From Posidonia oceanica (lineage: Eukaryota > Streptophyta > Magnoliopsida > Alismatales > Posidoniaceae): a DNA stretch of 64,000 nt. The notes below the pieces were generated by a model. It was not told the origin of the DNA. It did not search any database and was given only the letters and a program-made list of their open reading frames with translations. A program made the translations under genes and the position numbers. Positions 1-9,769 of this stretch are shown piece by piece (the stretch's first letter is position 1; each line of letters starts with the position of its first letter). The DNA is taken from the NCBI GenBank assembly GCA_037176725.1, contig JAZBRS010000026.1:55840501-55904500 (forward strand). The letters run 5' to 3'.

Positions 1-53
1 AGTCACTAGGAGGGCTCCAAATGGTCCAAGCCTGCCAAGATGGGGTGTCAACA
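1..53 (-). repeat. 3' LTR of A1 (first 53 bases in element sense)
   Basis: On the minus strand the LTR opens TGTTGACACCCCATCT. It is 53/53 identical to 11173-11225, so A1 is probably young or recently homogenised. The rest of this LTR lies left of the window. Confidence 0.9.
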
Positions 54-122
54 GATGCCCCTCCCTGAGCAAGGTCAAGCGGAGCGAGGCCGCTGCTCAG
101 GGTTGACAAGACACCCCATCTG
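38..122 (-). promoter_or_regulatory. Polypurine tract of A1 within a long inverted repeat
   Basis: The plus-strand primer tract reads AGGGAGGGGCATC on the minus strand, directly against the LTR start (rc of 54-66). It lies in a fold-back: AGATGGGGTGTC (38-49) pairs perfectly with GACACCCCATCT (111-122), and inside that CCCTGAGC pairs with GCTCAGGG (about 62-106). The same arrangement stands at the 3' LTR borders of B1, C1 and E. Confidence 0.75.
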
Positions 123-939
123 ATCGGCGGAAGCAGCGGTTTGCTATGGGCGTGAGCTACTTATTCGGCGGATGCACTGAAAATCGTAGCCCATTGCCGT
201 AATGCAAAATGCAGGGTGCAGATGGATGATGCTAAGTGTGTAAATGCAAATGGTATGCTTATGCTAAAGCTTATTGCGCTGTACTCCTCTGGGGGAAAGC
301 GAGATGGTGCATGCACGCGGGAGGGTGGAAAATGCAATGCAAGAGCAGAAAGTAAAGTGCTGAAAGTAAAGTGCTGAAAGGAAATTGCTGGAAGTAAAGT
401 GCTTGTAAGGAAAGTGTTGGCTGTAAAGTTGCTGTAAAGAAAGTGCTGGATGTAAAGACTGAATGTAAAGGCTGAATGTAAAGGTGCTGGAAAGTAAAGA
501 TGCTGGAAAGTAAAGATGCTGTGGATGTGCATGCGGTGGCGGGCGCAGGCCCGGGAAGGCGAAGTGCGGAAGTTGGTGTAAGGACCACAGAGGAGCAGCA
601 GCGCAATAAGGTGCAATGTTATGCAATGTTATGCAGTGGAATGCAGGGTATAAACAGCGGAGCACCGGGCATACGGAACCAGGAAGACGATCCCAAGGCC
701 GCATACTACTGCGAGTATCATCCAAAGCCGGCAAGCTGCGAAAGTCTTGCGGGTGCCGAGGATGATACCTTAGGCAATACACGAGCCAGGAGTTCGAATC
801 CCAAGCACGCCATGTCCGTGCAATGATGAAATGCAATACTAGGACTGACTCTACAGAGGACACAAGGAAGCTATATGATGTTATGCAATGCGAATGCTGA
901 TGATATGCAACAAAATGCTATTTACTCTACGATGAAATG
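123..939 (-). other. A1 interior next to the 3' LTR, non-coding
   Basis: No supported gene. Positions 345-520 hold an imperfect 15-20-bp repeat of the type AAAGTGCTG/GTAAAG. Positions 670-815 hold one copy of a module with a tRNA T-arm-like GTTCGAATCC, which is repeated in B1. Overlapping minus-strand frames here are a by-product of the stop-poor repeat. Confidence 0.6.
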
Positions 940-1260
940 AGTGATAAGTTAACGGACCTATCACCAGATAGTTAGGGCTATCAGCCCGCTGAGGAGTTAA
1001 CGGACTCGTCACCGGATAGTTAGGGCTATCAACCCACTGATGAGGAGTTAACGGACTCATCGTCGGATAGTTAGGGCTATCAGCCCGAGTGAGGAGTTAA
1101 CGGACTCATCGCCGGATAGTTAGGGTTATCAGCCCGAGTGAGGAGTTAACGGACTCATCACTGGATAGTTAGGGCTATCAGCCCGAATGAGGAGTTAACG
1201 GACTCACCGCCGGATATTTTAGGGCTATCAGCCCGAGTGAGGGTGGAAAGGGGGCGGGAT
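940..1260 (-). repeat. A1 tandem array of about 49-bp hairpin units
   Basis: About seven units share a pattern of the type GAGGAGTTAACGGACTCATC, then GCCGGATAGTTAGGGCTATC, then AGCCCGA. Each contains short inverted arms such as GAGT-ACTC, GATAG-CTATC and GGGCT-AGCCC. Related units recur at 1430-1710 and 3181-3340 and in B1, C1, D and E. Confidence 0.85.
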
Positions 1261-1324
1261 ACCGAGCCAGGCAGAGGCCCAGAGATGCTCCCGCGACAGT
1301 TGGGGATGTCAGCCCAAACGAGGA

Positions 1325-1600
1325 TGGAAATGGGATACCGAGGGGCAGCAAACAAGATGCCCCTGGTATCAGGATGATACCAGGGGACAGCCGAAGCACT
1401 CCTGGCACCGAAATGCGATGATGGATAGATGAATGGATGATAGGTTGACGAACCTATCGCCGGGCAGTTAGGGGTGCCAGCCCGATCGGGTGAGGGGGAC
1501 GATACCATAGGGCAGCCGAAAAAGATGCCCCTGGAATCAGAATGATACCAGGGGACAGCCGAGGCGCCCCTGGCACCAGAATGCAAGGGTGGGTGAACAG
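1325..1600 (-). other. Alternating hairpin segments of A1 (two copies)
   Basis: CCCCTGGTATC (1360-1370) and GATACCAGGGG (1376-1386) form a perfect 11-bp stem with a 5-nt loop. The upstream GATACC-GA-GGGGCA can pair with the same left arm, and a downstream CCTGGCACC can pair with the right arm. A second, slightly decayed copy lies at about 1501-1590. Confidence 0.75.
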
Positions 1601-1761
1601 GCGGATGGATGATAGGTTGACGAACCCATCGCCGAGCAGTTAGGGGTGCCAGCCCGAGGATGATAGGTTAACGGACCTATCGCCGAGCAGTTAGGGTTGC
1701 CAGCCCGAATGCAAAGAATGAGGGATGCAAATGGATTCATAGAAAACGGGAAACCCCCCTT
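1601..1761 (-). repeat. A1 further GATAGGT-type hairpin units
   Basis: Two further units are built like GATAGGTTAACGGACCTATC followed by GCAGTTAGGGTTGCCAGCCC. They separate the four-segment hairpins from the conserved module. Confidence 0.7.
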
Positions 1762-2890
1762 GGTGGGTGTGCAATGGTCTCAGCGCGGGCATGCTTCGTA
1801 GCATCACGAGGTGACAAACGAGGGACATGCCGGTCATCAAGGACCTACCCAACGCGGTGGGTGGCAAAACTTTGAAAAACGCGGAGCCTCTGAGCGAGGT
1901 CAGGCAAAAGTGCTCATCCTTGACTCCGATTTTCGAAAATAGAGAGAAGAGAAGGTAAGTATATTATAGCATGCATTTTTTGGTGGCTTTGGACTCAAAG
2001 CAACTGCCAAGAGGGTGCTTCTGCACTTTCTAACTTAGGAGACTCGATCCTCGAGCAACGCCATGCCGAGTTGTGGTCGGTGGCTCTCTTTCTCACTCTT
2101 GGCTCGGGATGAGGCTTTGGCTTTGCAGAGAATAGCCTTTGGCTGCAGGTAGGTAGCAGAAGCGTTGGATGCAGCTTCATAGCCTCCGTCTTAATTCCTC
2201 GGGGACCGACTACCGCTTTTGACACTCACAGGATGATGTTTCTTTTCCCCTCATGAGTGATTGGATCTGCATCTAGCCTTCTTGGAAATAAGTGTCGTCT
2301 GCACAGGGGTTGGAGCATGCTGCTGCGCTCAGAGGGTGGGGCCAGGTCCTCCAGATATGATGTCTTGTGCAGTTGCCAGTGTGGTGCTTGATGTTGTTAA
2401 CTGAGATGGCTTTGACGCTCGTCCGAATCACTCCTCTCATTAGCGCCTTCTTTCTTCAACTTCTTTCTTCATTTTTCTTTTGTGCTCAGCATGCATATCA
2501 AGTTATCATATTCTTTTGCTCACTTGATCTCCATTCTTTTGGATATGCATGACTTCGCCCTCTTGGGGTAGCGGTCCCTGATGAGGCATTAAGAGTTCGG
2601 CTGATCCGCGTACACCCTCAGCCTCTGCAATGTGTGCTTGCAGCCTCTGGCTATGCTCCGCTCTGCTTCGGTCCTCTCCATGTTCGGTGGACTCTCTCGA
2701 TAAGGTGGATCTCGCTTGTAGTGTTCTGAAACTTAGCGAGATACTCTATTCTACTCTCAGTCTCACTTTGTGGCCACATGCAAGAGATGGTGCTGCTCGG
2801 GTGAGATCTGCTTGAGACTGTCGCTGCTTGACATCCTCTAGGCGCTGCTTGCTTGTCCATAGCCAGGTTTCTGATTATACAAATGTTTAT
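1762..2890 (-). other. Conserved non-coding module (A1 copy)
   Basis: This 1.1-kb stretch has collinear relatives at 17383-18510 (B1), 51755-52890 (D) and, cut short by F, 60888-61297 (E). Landmarks are GTGCAATGGTCTCAG, CCAACGCGGTGGGTGGCAAA and CTGATTATACAAATG. Small frames exist on both strands but none is shared between copies without stops, so I do not call a protein. It lies between gag and the 3' LTR, where autonomous relatives carry pol. Confidence 0.7.
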
Positions 2891-3180
2891 GGGTTTTGTA
2901 TTTTTTAGAAGGGAAGGGACAAGCATGTTTTTAGGTTTTTGCATCGGTTTTGTATTTTTTATGGTTTTTTTAGGTTTAAGAAAACATAAAAGGGAAAACC
3001 ACAGCAATGTGAGAAAATATTTTTGCGTTTTTTGATTTTCTTGATTTTTTGGCGTTTTTGTGCTTTATAAGATGCAAGAAATGGCATGTATGTGTAGAAG
3101 GTGATATGGATGATGACAGATATGTACAGGATGGGATGAATGCATGAGATGATAGCTATGTGCAGAGGAATGTGCAAGGT
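2891..3180. other. AT-rich spacer, A1
   Basis: A T-rich, then G/A-rich spacer with frames open on both strands because of composition. The same stretch occurs in B1 (about 18511-18780) and D (about 51480-51755). I see no gene. Confidence 0.6.
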
Positions 3181-3340
3181 GATAGGTTGACGGACCTATC
3201 GCCGAATAGTTAGGGATATCAGCCCGAAGATGACAGGTTAACAAACCTATCGCCGAGCAGTTAGGGTTGCTAGCCCGAGGATGACAGGTTAACGGACCTA
3301 TCGCCGAGCAGTTAGGGTTGCCAGCCCGAGGATGACATGA
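3181..3340 (-). repeat. A1 GATAGGT hairpin array, gag-proximal block
   Basis: Three units; GATAGGTTGACGGACCTATC (3181-3200) has perfect 7-bp arms around a 6-nt loop. Each unit continues with GTTAGGG and a CAGCCCGA end. Confidence 0.8.
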
Positions 3341-3484
3341 ATGCAAGAAGTAGAAGAGATGCATGCTTTTTAATGAGTTTCATTGATTTTATGCTTTTTA
3401 TGATTTTCAGGCAAGGCGAAAAACCAAAAAAAACAAAACAAAACGGAAAGAAAAGACAATGTAGAAAACAAAAGAGAGGTTAGG

Positions 3485-3505
3485 AGGGCTTACCTGTCAG
3501 CAACC
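3485..3505 (-). other. Donor-like splice site downstream of gag (A1)
   Basis: In element sense the site reads GACAG|GTAAGCC with the first intron base at about 3493. The identical position in B1 (about 19139) and D (about 50970) also reads GACAG|GTAAG. Ogre elements are known to splice between gag and pol; here no pol exon follows. Confidence 0.5.
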
Positions 3506-3728
3506 TCGGGAGGGAGGCGCTGGGTTCGCACCTACGCTGCTGATGTTGTCGGCGGGGTCCACTATTGGCTGCAAAAGTTAGAGAAGAACTTACCTGGATG
3601 ACGCTGCACCTGGTCTTGCTGTCGACGCTACCGTTGCATCTCCGAGCGTCCCTCGGACGAGATAGGGAGGATGGGAGAAGAGGATCACGCTGATGGGACC
3701 AGAAGGATCCATCGGAGCAGAGCGGGAT
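3506..3728 (-). other. A1 region immediately 3' of gag
   Basis: A GC-rich stretch between the gag stop and the donor-like site, related to the same position in B1 and D. No reading frame of its own is supported. Confidence 0.5.
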
Positions 3729-5873
3729 TCAGAAAAGATTGGGGTAACCCCCCGAGGTTCCGGCGGAGGAAGGATTGGCTATACTAGGGCGTGCATGTGC
3801 AAGTGCAGGTGTATGTGTGTGTGCAGGCTCCTGCTCGCCAACGCTGATGATCCTGCGGTCGATCAGGCGTTGAACGGCTTCCCGGAGAGCGAGGTAGTTG
3901 TCCGTCGAGTGCCCGATGGCCCGATGGAAACTGCAGAACTGATCCGTATTGTGCCACCACGGAGGGGGATTTGGTGACGGACGGACAGCCGGGAGCCTCA
4001 GGAGCGACTCAACTTGAGGGAAGATGACACTCAGTGGTCCGGGGAGAGGCGTGTAATTACACTCAACCCGACGAGGTCGTCTTTGCCCTGGGTGGAGTCC
4101 TTGCCGAGCGGGTGCGACGTGATGCACGGGCTCGACGGTGGCAGTGTGCTTAGTGGGTGCAAAATTAGGTGCGTGCTCTAGCGGTAAAGGGTCTAGTTGA
4201 CTCTCTGCATAGGCAGGCTCCTCGGGAAGATCGACACATAACTCGGAGAGCTGTTCGGAGCGGTCAGGAGTGGAGCTGTTGTTGTTGTTGCTGCGGCGAT
4301 TGCCGGAGGTGTTGGCCTGCCTAGCCAATGCAGAAAGTGCGGGGAAATGCCCACTTCGCAGCGAGCTTTCCACACAGACGCCAGCCCTAATCAGCGATGC
4401 ATGACTAGTAATGTGTTGAATGCAAAGCAGAGTCCCAATCGCTGGCAGCGCCCCTTTAACGATCATCTCGATAGAATCCTCCTCGGAGGGTTTATCTTTG
4501 ACTTGGGAGGCTAAGGAGCGCCAGCGACCGACATACTCCCCGAATGGCTCTTGGGGTCTCTGCTGGATGGCGACAAGATCCTCCCTCTTGGGGATCAGGT
4601 CGAGGTTGAAAGCATACTGCTCAAGGAAGGCCTGAGAAAGATCCGTCCAAGTTCGAACCGCTGCCATGTCAAGGGAAGTGAACCACTTGAGCGCGGGACC
4701 GGTCAAACTCTTCTGAAACAGGCAGATAAGTAGCCTTTCATCAGCCTGAAGCTGAGCAAGGTCCCCGCTGTATGCCTTCAGATGCAAAATAGGGCAGTCT
4801 TTACCATTGTATTTATCGAAGACCAGGATGCGGAACTTCGAAGGGAGTGCGACCTCAGGAAAGAGACAAAGGTCGCGAAACTGGTAAGACTAGTGGTCCT
4901 TGCCCTGCACTAGACGTAGTGCTTTCTCCAGAACGTCCATCCTGTCATTGATGGGGTCTGGATTGGCTGCCATAGGAGATGAGGCAACAGGGACAGGGAC
5001 CACATACGCCGAGTGGGTCGCACCTAAGTGCTCCTCCGGATCCACCATCATGTCGCCTGGTGGAGCAACGGGATGGCCGGCGTATCCGTGCGTGCGTGCA
5101 GTGTAGGCAGGAAAGTATGCTGGGTTCTGAACCTGATGCAAGGGAGATGGATGGGCAATATGCTGTGTAGTGCGATGTGCAGATTGTTGGAGCAACAGTT
5201 GCTGCACAGGCGCGATGCCGGGCAGTGAACCAGTGGGATACCGTGCTCCAACCAGCCCAAAAGACTGATCACCAGGAAAGGGAGTTGAATGCAGTGCATG
5301 GTGTTGTGCAGAAGTAGGAGACAGATGCCGCGCCCTCATCACCGGAGCAGTGTGTAGCTGGGGCGATGGCCTGGGAGGGGGTGCAGTGTGTGCAACAGCA
5401 GGCCGCAGAGGAACCTCAGGGGCAATAGGAATGCAAGGGGGTCGAACTGATAGAGCCATACCCTGCAGTGTGTGGGCAAGGTCCATCAGGTGCCGATACT
5501 GCACTTCAGGGGACCCGTGAGTGGGAACACTGAATTGCAGAACAGGCCGGGAGGCGGACTCAAGAGATTGAGAACCTAAAGCAAAGGTCGCCGTAGTAGA
5601 AGGGATATTGGGGGCAACATATCCCAAGGACGAAGGGGTCAGAGGCGCCTCTGGAGCGCAAGGGGCGGTCATTGAGACAGATTCGACGACCGGATCCAGA
5701 GTGGCGCAAGTTTGCCAAAGACCCGCAGCAGAAGGGAGTGCCCTAGACGCCTGAGGATGGAATCCTAGTGTCATAGAGGGCACAGAGCGAACAGAAGTGA
5801 AATCCGGAGGAACCCAAGTGGTAAACCCCTCCGAATCAGCGGTAAAGTGGAGCTCACCGACAGACTGGGCCAT
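3729..5873 (-). pseudogene. gag: gag polyprotein of A1, one in-frame stop
   Basis: This is a capsid/nucleocapsid Gag of a Tat/Ogre-type retrotransposon, which would package the element RNA in cytoplasmic particles. The frame runs 714 codons from ATG 5871-5873, opening MAQSVGELHF, the same start as in the B1 and D copies. A Pro/Gln-rich N-terminal half ends in a short helix (NDRMDVLEKALRLVQG). The retrotransposon gag domain spans about residues 340-480 (FDKYNGK, LFQKSLTGPALKWF, FGEYVGRWRSLA). A knuckle-like C-x2-H-x4-H-x4-Y lies at about residues 647-660; relatives normally end this motif in Cys. One TAG (4890-4892) replaces the CAG found in both other copies; otherwise the frame is intact. 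The tail ends without protease or RT. Family assignment is recognition from memory; the domain order is seen directly. Confidence 0.9.
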
Positions 5874-7142
5874 TGCTGACTGAGTCTAAGTGAGCAGAAG
5901 CTGCGACGAGAGAGAAAGAAATAAAGTCTAAGGAAAGCTACCACCGGAAGCGACGAGTAGCTCAGTGGAAGGACGCTCAGAGTCCGGGCAGCGGATCCCG
6001 CACGTACCTGTAAAAGAGTAAAGATGTTAGAGGTTGTATGCAATAAAGAGTTATTAGGGGTGGCATGAATGGCATACATGCAAATGATTGTCCTAAGATG
6101 CGCTCTCTCACCATGCAAGTCCTGAGTAGATGACCTACTAGGACGCACTCAAGGGTAGTGGGTTTAGACAGACTCCAGGTCAGAAAAAGCAGGTCCCCTG
6201 TCTAACTGCTGGCCCAAAGCTCAGGTAATAACAGGGTGGTGCGTTGGTGGCCTCTACCCCGCCAAAGCGTGGGTGGTACCCTCTACTAACACCGACACGA
6301 CCCCCAGACAAGGGGGGCAGACCGACTGACTCGCGCCACGCTCAAAGCGGTGGAACAAGAGGCCGGGACTGTCCTTCGCAGACTGTGGGTGGACTCAGAT
6401 GAGAAGAATGCATGCTTTCTAAGATGAATCAATCATGCAAGATGCTTTAGAGTCTTTTACTTGCGTTTTATTAACCAGAAAGGGGGAAAATTGCAAGTTA
6501 TTGGCTCTAGTTGTGCTTAGAAGTTATTGTTTAGCTTTATTGTAGCTTTTAGATTAGACAAAAGGGAGAGCAAACATGTTTCTACTGTCCTAGGCATGGC
6601 ATACGCAAAGGGGAAGAAAATCAGTCAGACATGGCAGGCAAACAACATACAACACAGCAAAAGGCAAGTGCATGGCATGTGCGAGTGTTCGTGGGCATGA
6701 TAGTGAAGAAAAACATTCATCAAGTCAAAAGGCATGTATGCAAGGTACGTGCGTGTGTAGCGACATAGCAAAGGTGTAAGAGAAGCATTCGACATTCAAA
6801 AAGCATGTAGTGTTGCCAAACAAGTATGTAGACATGCAATGTGCGAGAATTAAAGCAATAATAAGCAAGTAAGGCAAAGCAAGTAAAGGCAAGTAAGCTG
6901 TAAAGGGAGTAAGAGCAGAAGCAAGACAATAAATAAATAAACAAGCATAGAAGCAAAGCCAAGCAAAAGAGAGCGCAAACCGAGGCGAAAGAGGTGCAAA
7001 ACCTAAGCAAAGTAGCCACGAAGCGACTTGCTAGGAGTTTGCACAGAAAAGCGAGCAAAACAGGCGAAGAAGGCACACAAGGCAGACAAAGCTGCAAAAC
7101 AGGCGAGCGAAAAGCCAGGGACGAAAGCTGGAGTCTACATCA
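5874..7142 (-). other. 5' leader of A1
   Basis: A 1.3-kb untranslated leader lies between PBS and gag, collinear with the leaders of B1 and D. Positions 6200-6400 carry a well conserved block shared with about 21960-22140 and 47990-48150. Near 7000 the sequence is rich in AAGCAAG-type runs. No gene is supported. Confidence 0.75.
6005..6035 (-). other. Conserved 3' splice site and branch point, A1 leader
   Basis: In element sense CTAAC is followed within about 20 nt by a pyrimidine tract and TTTTACAG|GTACGTGCGGG; the intron would end at 6008. B1 (21744) and D (48370) keep the same CTAAC, pyrimidine tract and CAG|GTAGGT. The gag ATG lies about 135 nt further on. Confidence 0.6.
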
Positions 7143-7160
7143 TCCCCAACAGAGTCGCCA
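7143..7160 (-). promoter_or_regulatory. Primer binding site of A1
   Basis: In element sense the 18-mer is TGGCGACTCTGTTGGGGA, one base inside the LTR end. From memory it matches the tRNA-Arg type PBS of Ogre/Tat elements. Confidence 0.88.
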
Positions 7161-7841
7161 CTGTAGTAATCCCAATCGGAATCAGGCTTACTATTAGCGG
7201 CGATTGATCCGAGGAAGAGGCTCAACTCGAAAACACTTAAAATCGAGGAGAAAAGAGAAAGATAAGACAAATCAGAGTCGCTACCATGTCTATTAACGGA
7301 ATACAAGGAAAACCGAGGGAAATGCGTGGATTAACACGCAAAACCAAGCAAGAAATGCAAAGCAAAGCAATGCAAAGGAAAACAAATGCAAATGAATGCA
7401 AATGAGATGACTCTAGCCTAGGATAAGGCGATATGGTCATTGCGGGCCAAAAGACAGGGCAAGGACTCCTGTTACGCGCAGGGAAGGTGTTAGGCACCCC
7501 CGACATGCCCGAGAATCGGTCTTTCTAGGCTTACGCTCGCATACGCAGGGAAATGCAGATCTGAATGCCTATGTGCCTAAGAATGCCTAAATGAATGCTC
7601 AAGGTGTGCTCTAAGTGGAAGGATGCAAAGCAAGGAAGTAAACGTGCTGTCTAAGTGCTCAGCTACGCTGTCTGTGTTCCGAACCGGGCGAAACCTAGCT
7701 CGTGAGAACTCCAGGCAGTAAGCATCACAACCCTATATGCAAATGCAAGCGAAAAAGCAAAGCGATGGTAAAACCATGCAGATGCAAGCGACGTGCAAGA
7801 GAAAACGGCGTAAAACACGCGAAACAAAGCAAGAAACGAGA

Positions 7842-8110
7842 GCGGCACGCAAAACGGTGTAAAAAGACAAGACGGGCACGCAAAACGGTGCCAAAAACAA
7901 AGCGAGCACGCGAAACGGTGCCAAAAGCGAAGCGGGCACGCAAAACAGCGCAAAAGAGAAAGCAGGCACGCAAAACGGTGCCAAAACGAGAGCGGGCCCA
8001 CAAAACTATGCCAAAACAAGGCGAGCGCGCAAGACGGCGCGAAAGACAAAGCAGCCACGCAAAACAGTGCCAAAACGAGAGCGGGCACGCAAAACGGTGC
8101 CAAAAGCAGC
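7842..8110 (-). repeat. 30-bp minisatellite in LTR A1
   Basis: About nine imperfect copies of a unit like GCACGCAAAACGGTGCCAAA plus about 10 nt. Related runs occur at 42700-42940, 11300-11490, 23700-23850, 54240-54340 and, in opposite orientation, 63780-64000. Confidence 0.85.
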
Positions 8111-8570
8111 GAGATGAAACCTCGGAAAAGCCGTGCGAATGCTAATGCAGAGGAAGAGATTGGAAGCAGTAAAAGGAGAAGTAGAACAACGCATGTGTGA
8201 GAACAGGCGCTGTCTGGGGCCACACAGAGTAAGTGTGAAGACCTACAAAGGGGAGAGTGAGCAAACGGAGGGATTACCACTCCTTTGTGACCGTTTCCCA
8301 CTAAACCGTTCCACGATCTGTCTCGCACGCTGCCCAGAGCTCGCGATGCGATCGGATCGTGGAAAAGGGGGAAGAAAGTCGCATTAAGTGATGAATCCAG
8401 GGAAAACAAAACACAAAACACCCAAGAGTACGCGAAACGGGGATCTGAGTTGATAGACAAGAAGAGGAGGCCCTATTCTACAAGCCCAAAGAGACAGAAA
8501 GCGAAAACAAGGCAAAGAATGCAAACGGCGTGCAACTGAATGCAATGCAGGGGTTCAGGAGGACATACCT

Positions 8571-8582
8571 GGAAATCCGGGA
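8571..8582 (-). other. Donor-like splice site in LTR A1
   Basis: Element sense CCAG|GTATGTCC, first intron base at about 8578, at the end of the GC-rich block. Solo LTR A2 has the same site at about 43391. Confidence 0.5.
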
Positions 8583-9769
8583 GCTTGATCTGAAATCTGC
8601 TTGGTCCATGCTGAAGGACGCTTCGCTGCGGTCGCCTGGGCAGCTTGTTTGAGAAGATCCAACGGCCGGATTAGAAGATGGGCTAATTTCTGGACAGTGG
8701 GTGGCACAGGTGTTTGTAGTGTTGTTCTCGGTCTGTGGTGGGAGAGGAGGTTGATGGCCGGGTGCTTTGGGAAGGTGGTGGTTTGGTGATTATCTGGATG
8801 GAGTTTGGAAGGAAGTAGTGAGCTGGAGTGAAAGGAATTGTGAAGGGAGTTGGGTTGGGTTTACAGTTGGAGTTTCAGGTGGTCAGGAGGTGATTTGGGT
8901 GGCGGAATGGCAGTGTGATGGTGAAGGAAGATGGCTGATTGCTGGGTGAGTTTGGGGGGACAATTGGGAGAAGAATGGAGACTGTGAAGGTTGCTGGATT
9001 TTAGGAAAAGAAGGAGAAGAATCTGTTGTTGATTTCTGAAGGGAAATGAGAGTGATTGGGTGTGGGGATGCTCTGGAATCGGTGGTCTCTCTCCTGGAAG
9101 CCAAGAACTCTCTCAGACACTCTCTTCTTGCTCTCTCTTTTCTGGAATTGGAGGGTGAAGAGGAGGAAGAAGGGAGGTCGCTCAGGTGGAGAAAGTTCGG
9201 GAATTCTTCTCTGGTTCTCTCTCTCTCAGGATGACAAAGCTCTCTCCTCTGGGGAGGAAGAAGGAGCGGTTTTGTTCGAGCGGAAGCACTCGAAAGCCAC
9301 TGCAGGAGGCTGGCTTGGGAAGGCTGGTTGCAGGAGATTGGCAGCAGCGGCAGGGCTGCTGGCAGCTGTGGCACAGAGCGATAGGCCGGCGAGAGGCACG
9401 GGCTAGGGGGCTGATGTGCCGAAAGGTGGAGCGAGGGCAGAGGAAGGGCTGCAACGGGCGGCCGGCTGTGAGAGAGCGAAGACCGAAAATGGCAGGTGGT
9501 TGCAGAAGGCAGCAGAGGTCGTAGAAGACAATAGAAGAGGTACTGTGCGGAGGGAAGGAGGAAGAAGAGAACTGTGTCGTGGGCCGGGCCGCGAATTTGA
9601 AAAAAAAAAAAGAAAAAATAAAAGAGAAGGAGAGGAGCGGGCTGAAGGGCCCAGCAGAGAAAAAGGAAAGAAAATTGAGAAGAAAGAAAGAAAAAGAGGG
9701 AAAAGAGGAGAAATAAAATTAGGAAAAAATAAATTAAAAATAAGTAGAAAATATTAGGGTGCTTGTGTT

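Noticed and set aside
161..863. Ser/Phe/Leu-rich minus-strand frames near the window start
   Set aside because: They overlap each other in several frames over a short purine-rich repeat, with no relative in B1 or E.
940..1260. CRISPR array
   Set aside because: Units are directly adjacent without unique spacers, decay gradually and lie inside a plant retroelement.
2853..3035. Phe-rich small membrane protein frame, with a similar one in B1 at 18510-18728
   Set aside because: The stretch is T-rich and open on both strands, and the D copy does not keep the frame.
7702..8145. Lys/Arg-rich plus-strand frame of 147 codons
   Set aside because: It is a translation of the 30-bp GCAAAACGG-type minisatellite, antisense to the element, and breaks in the A2 copy.
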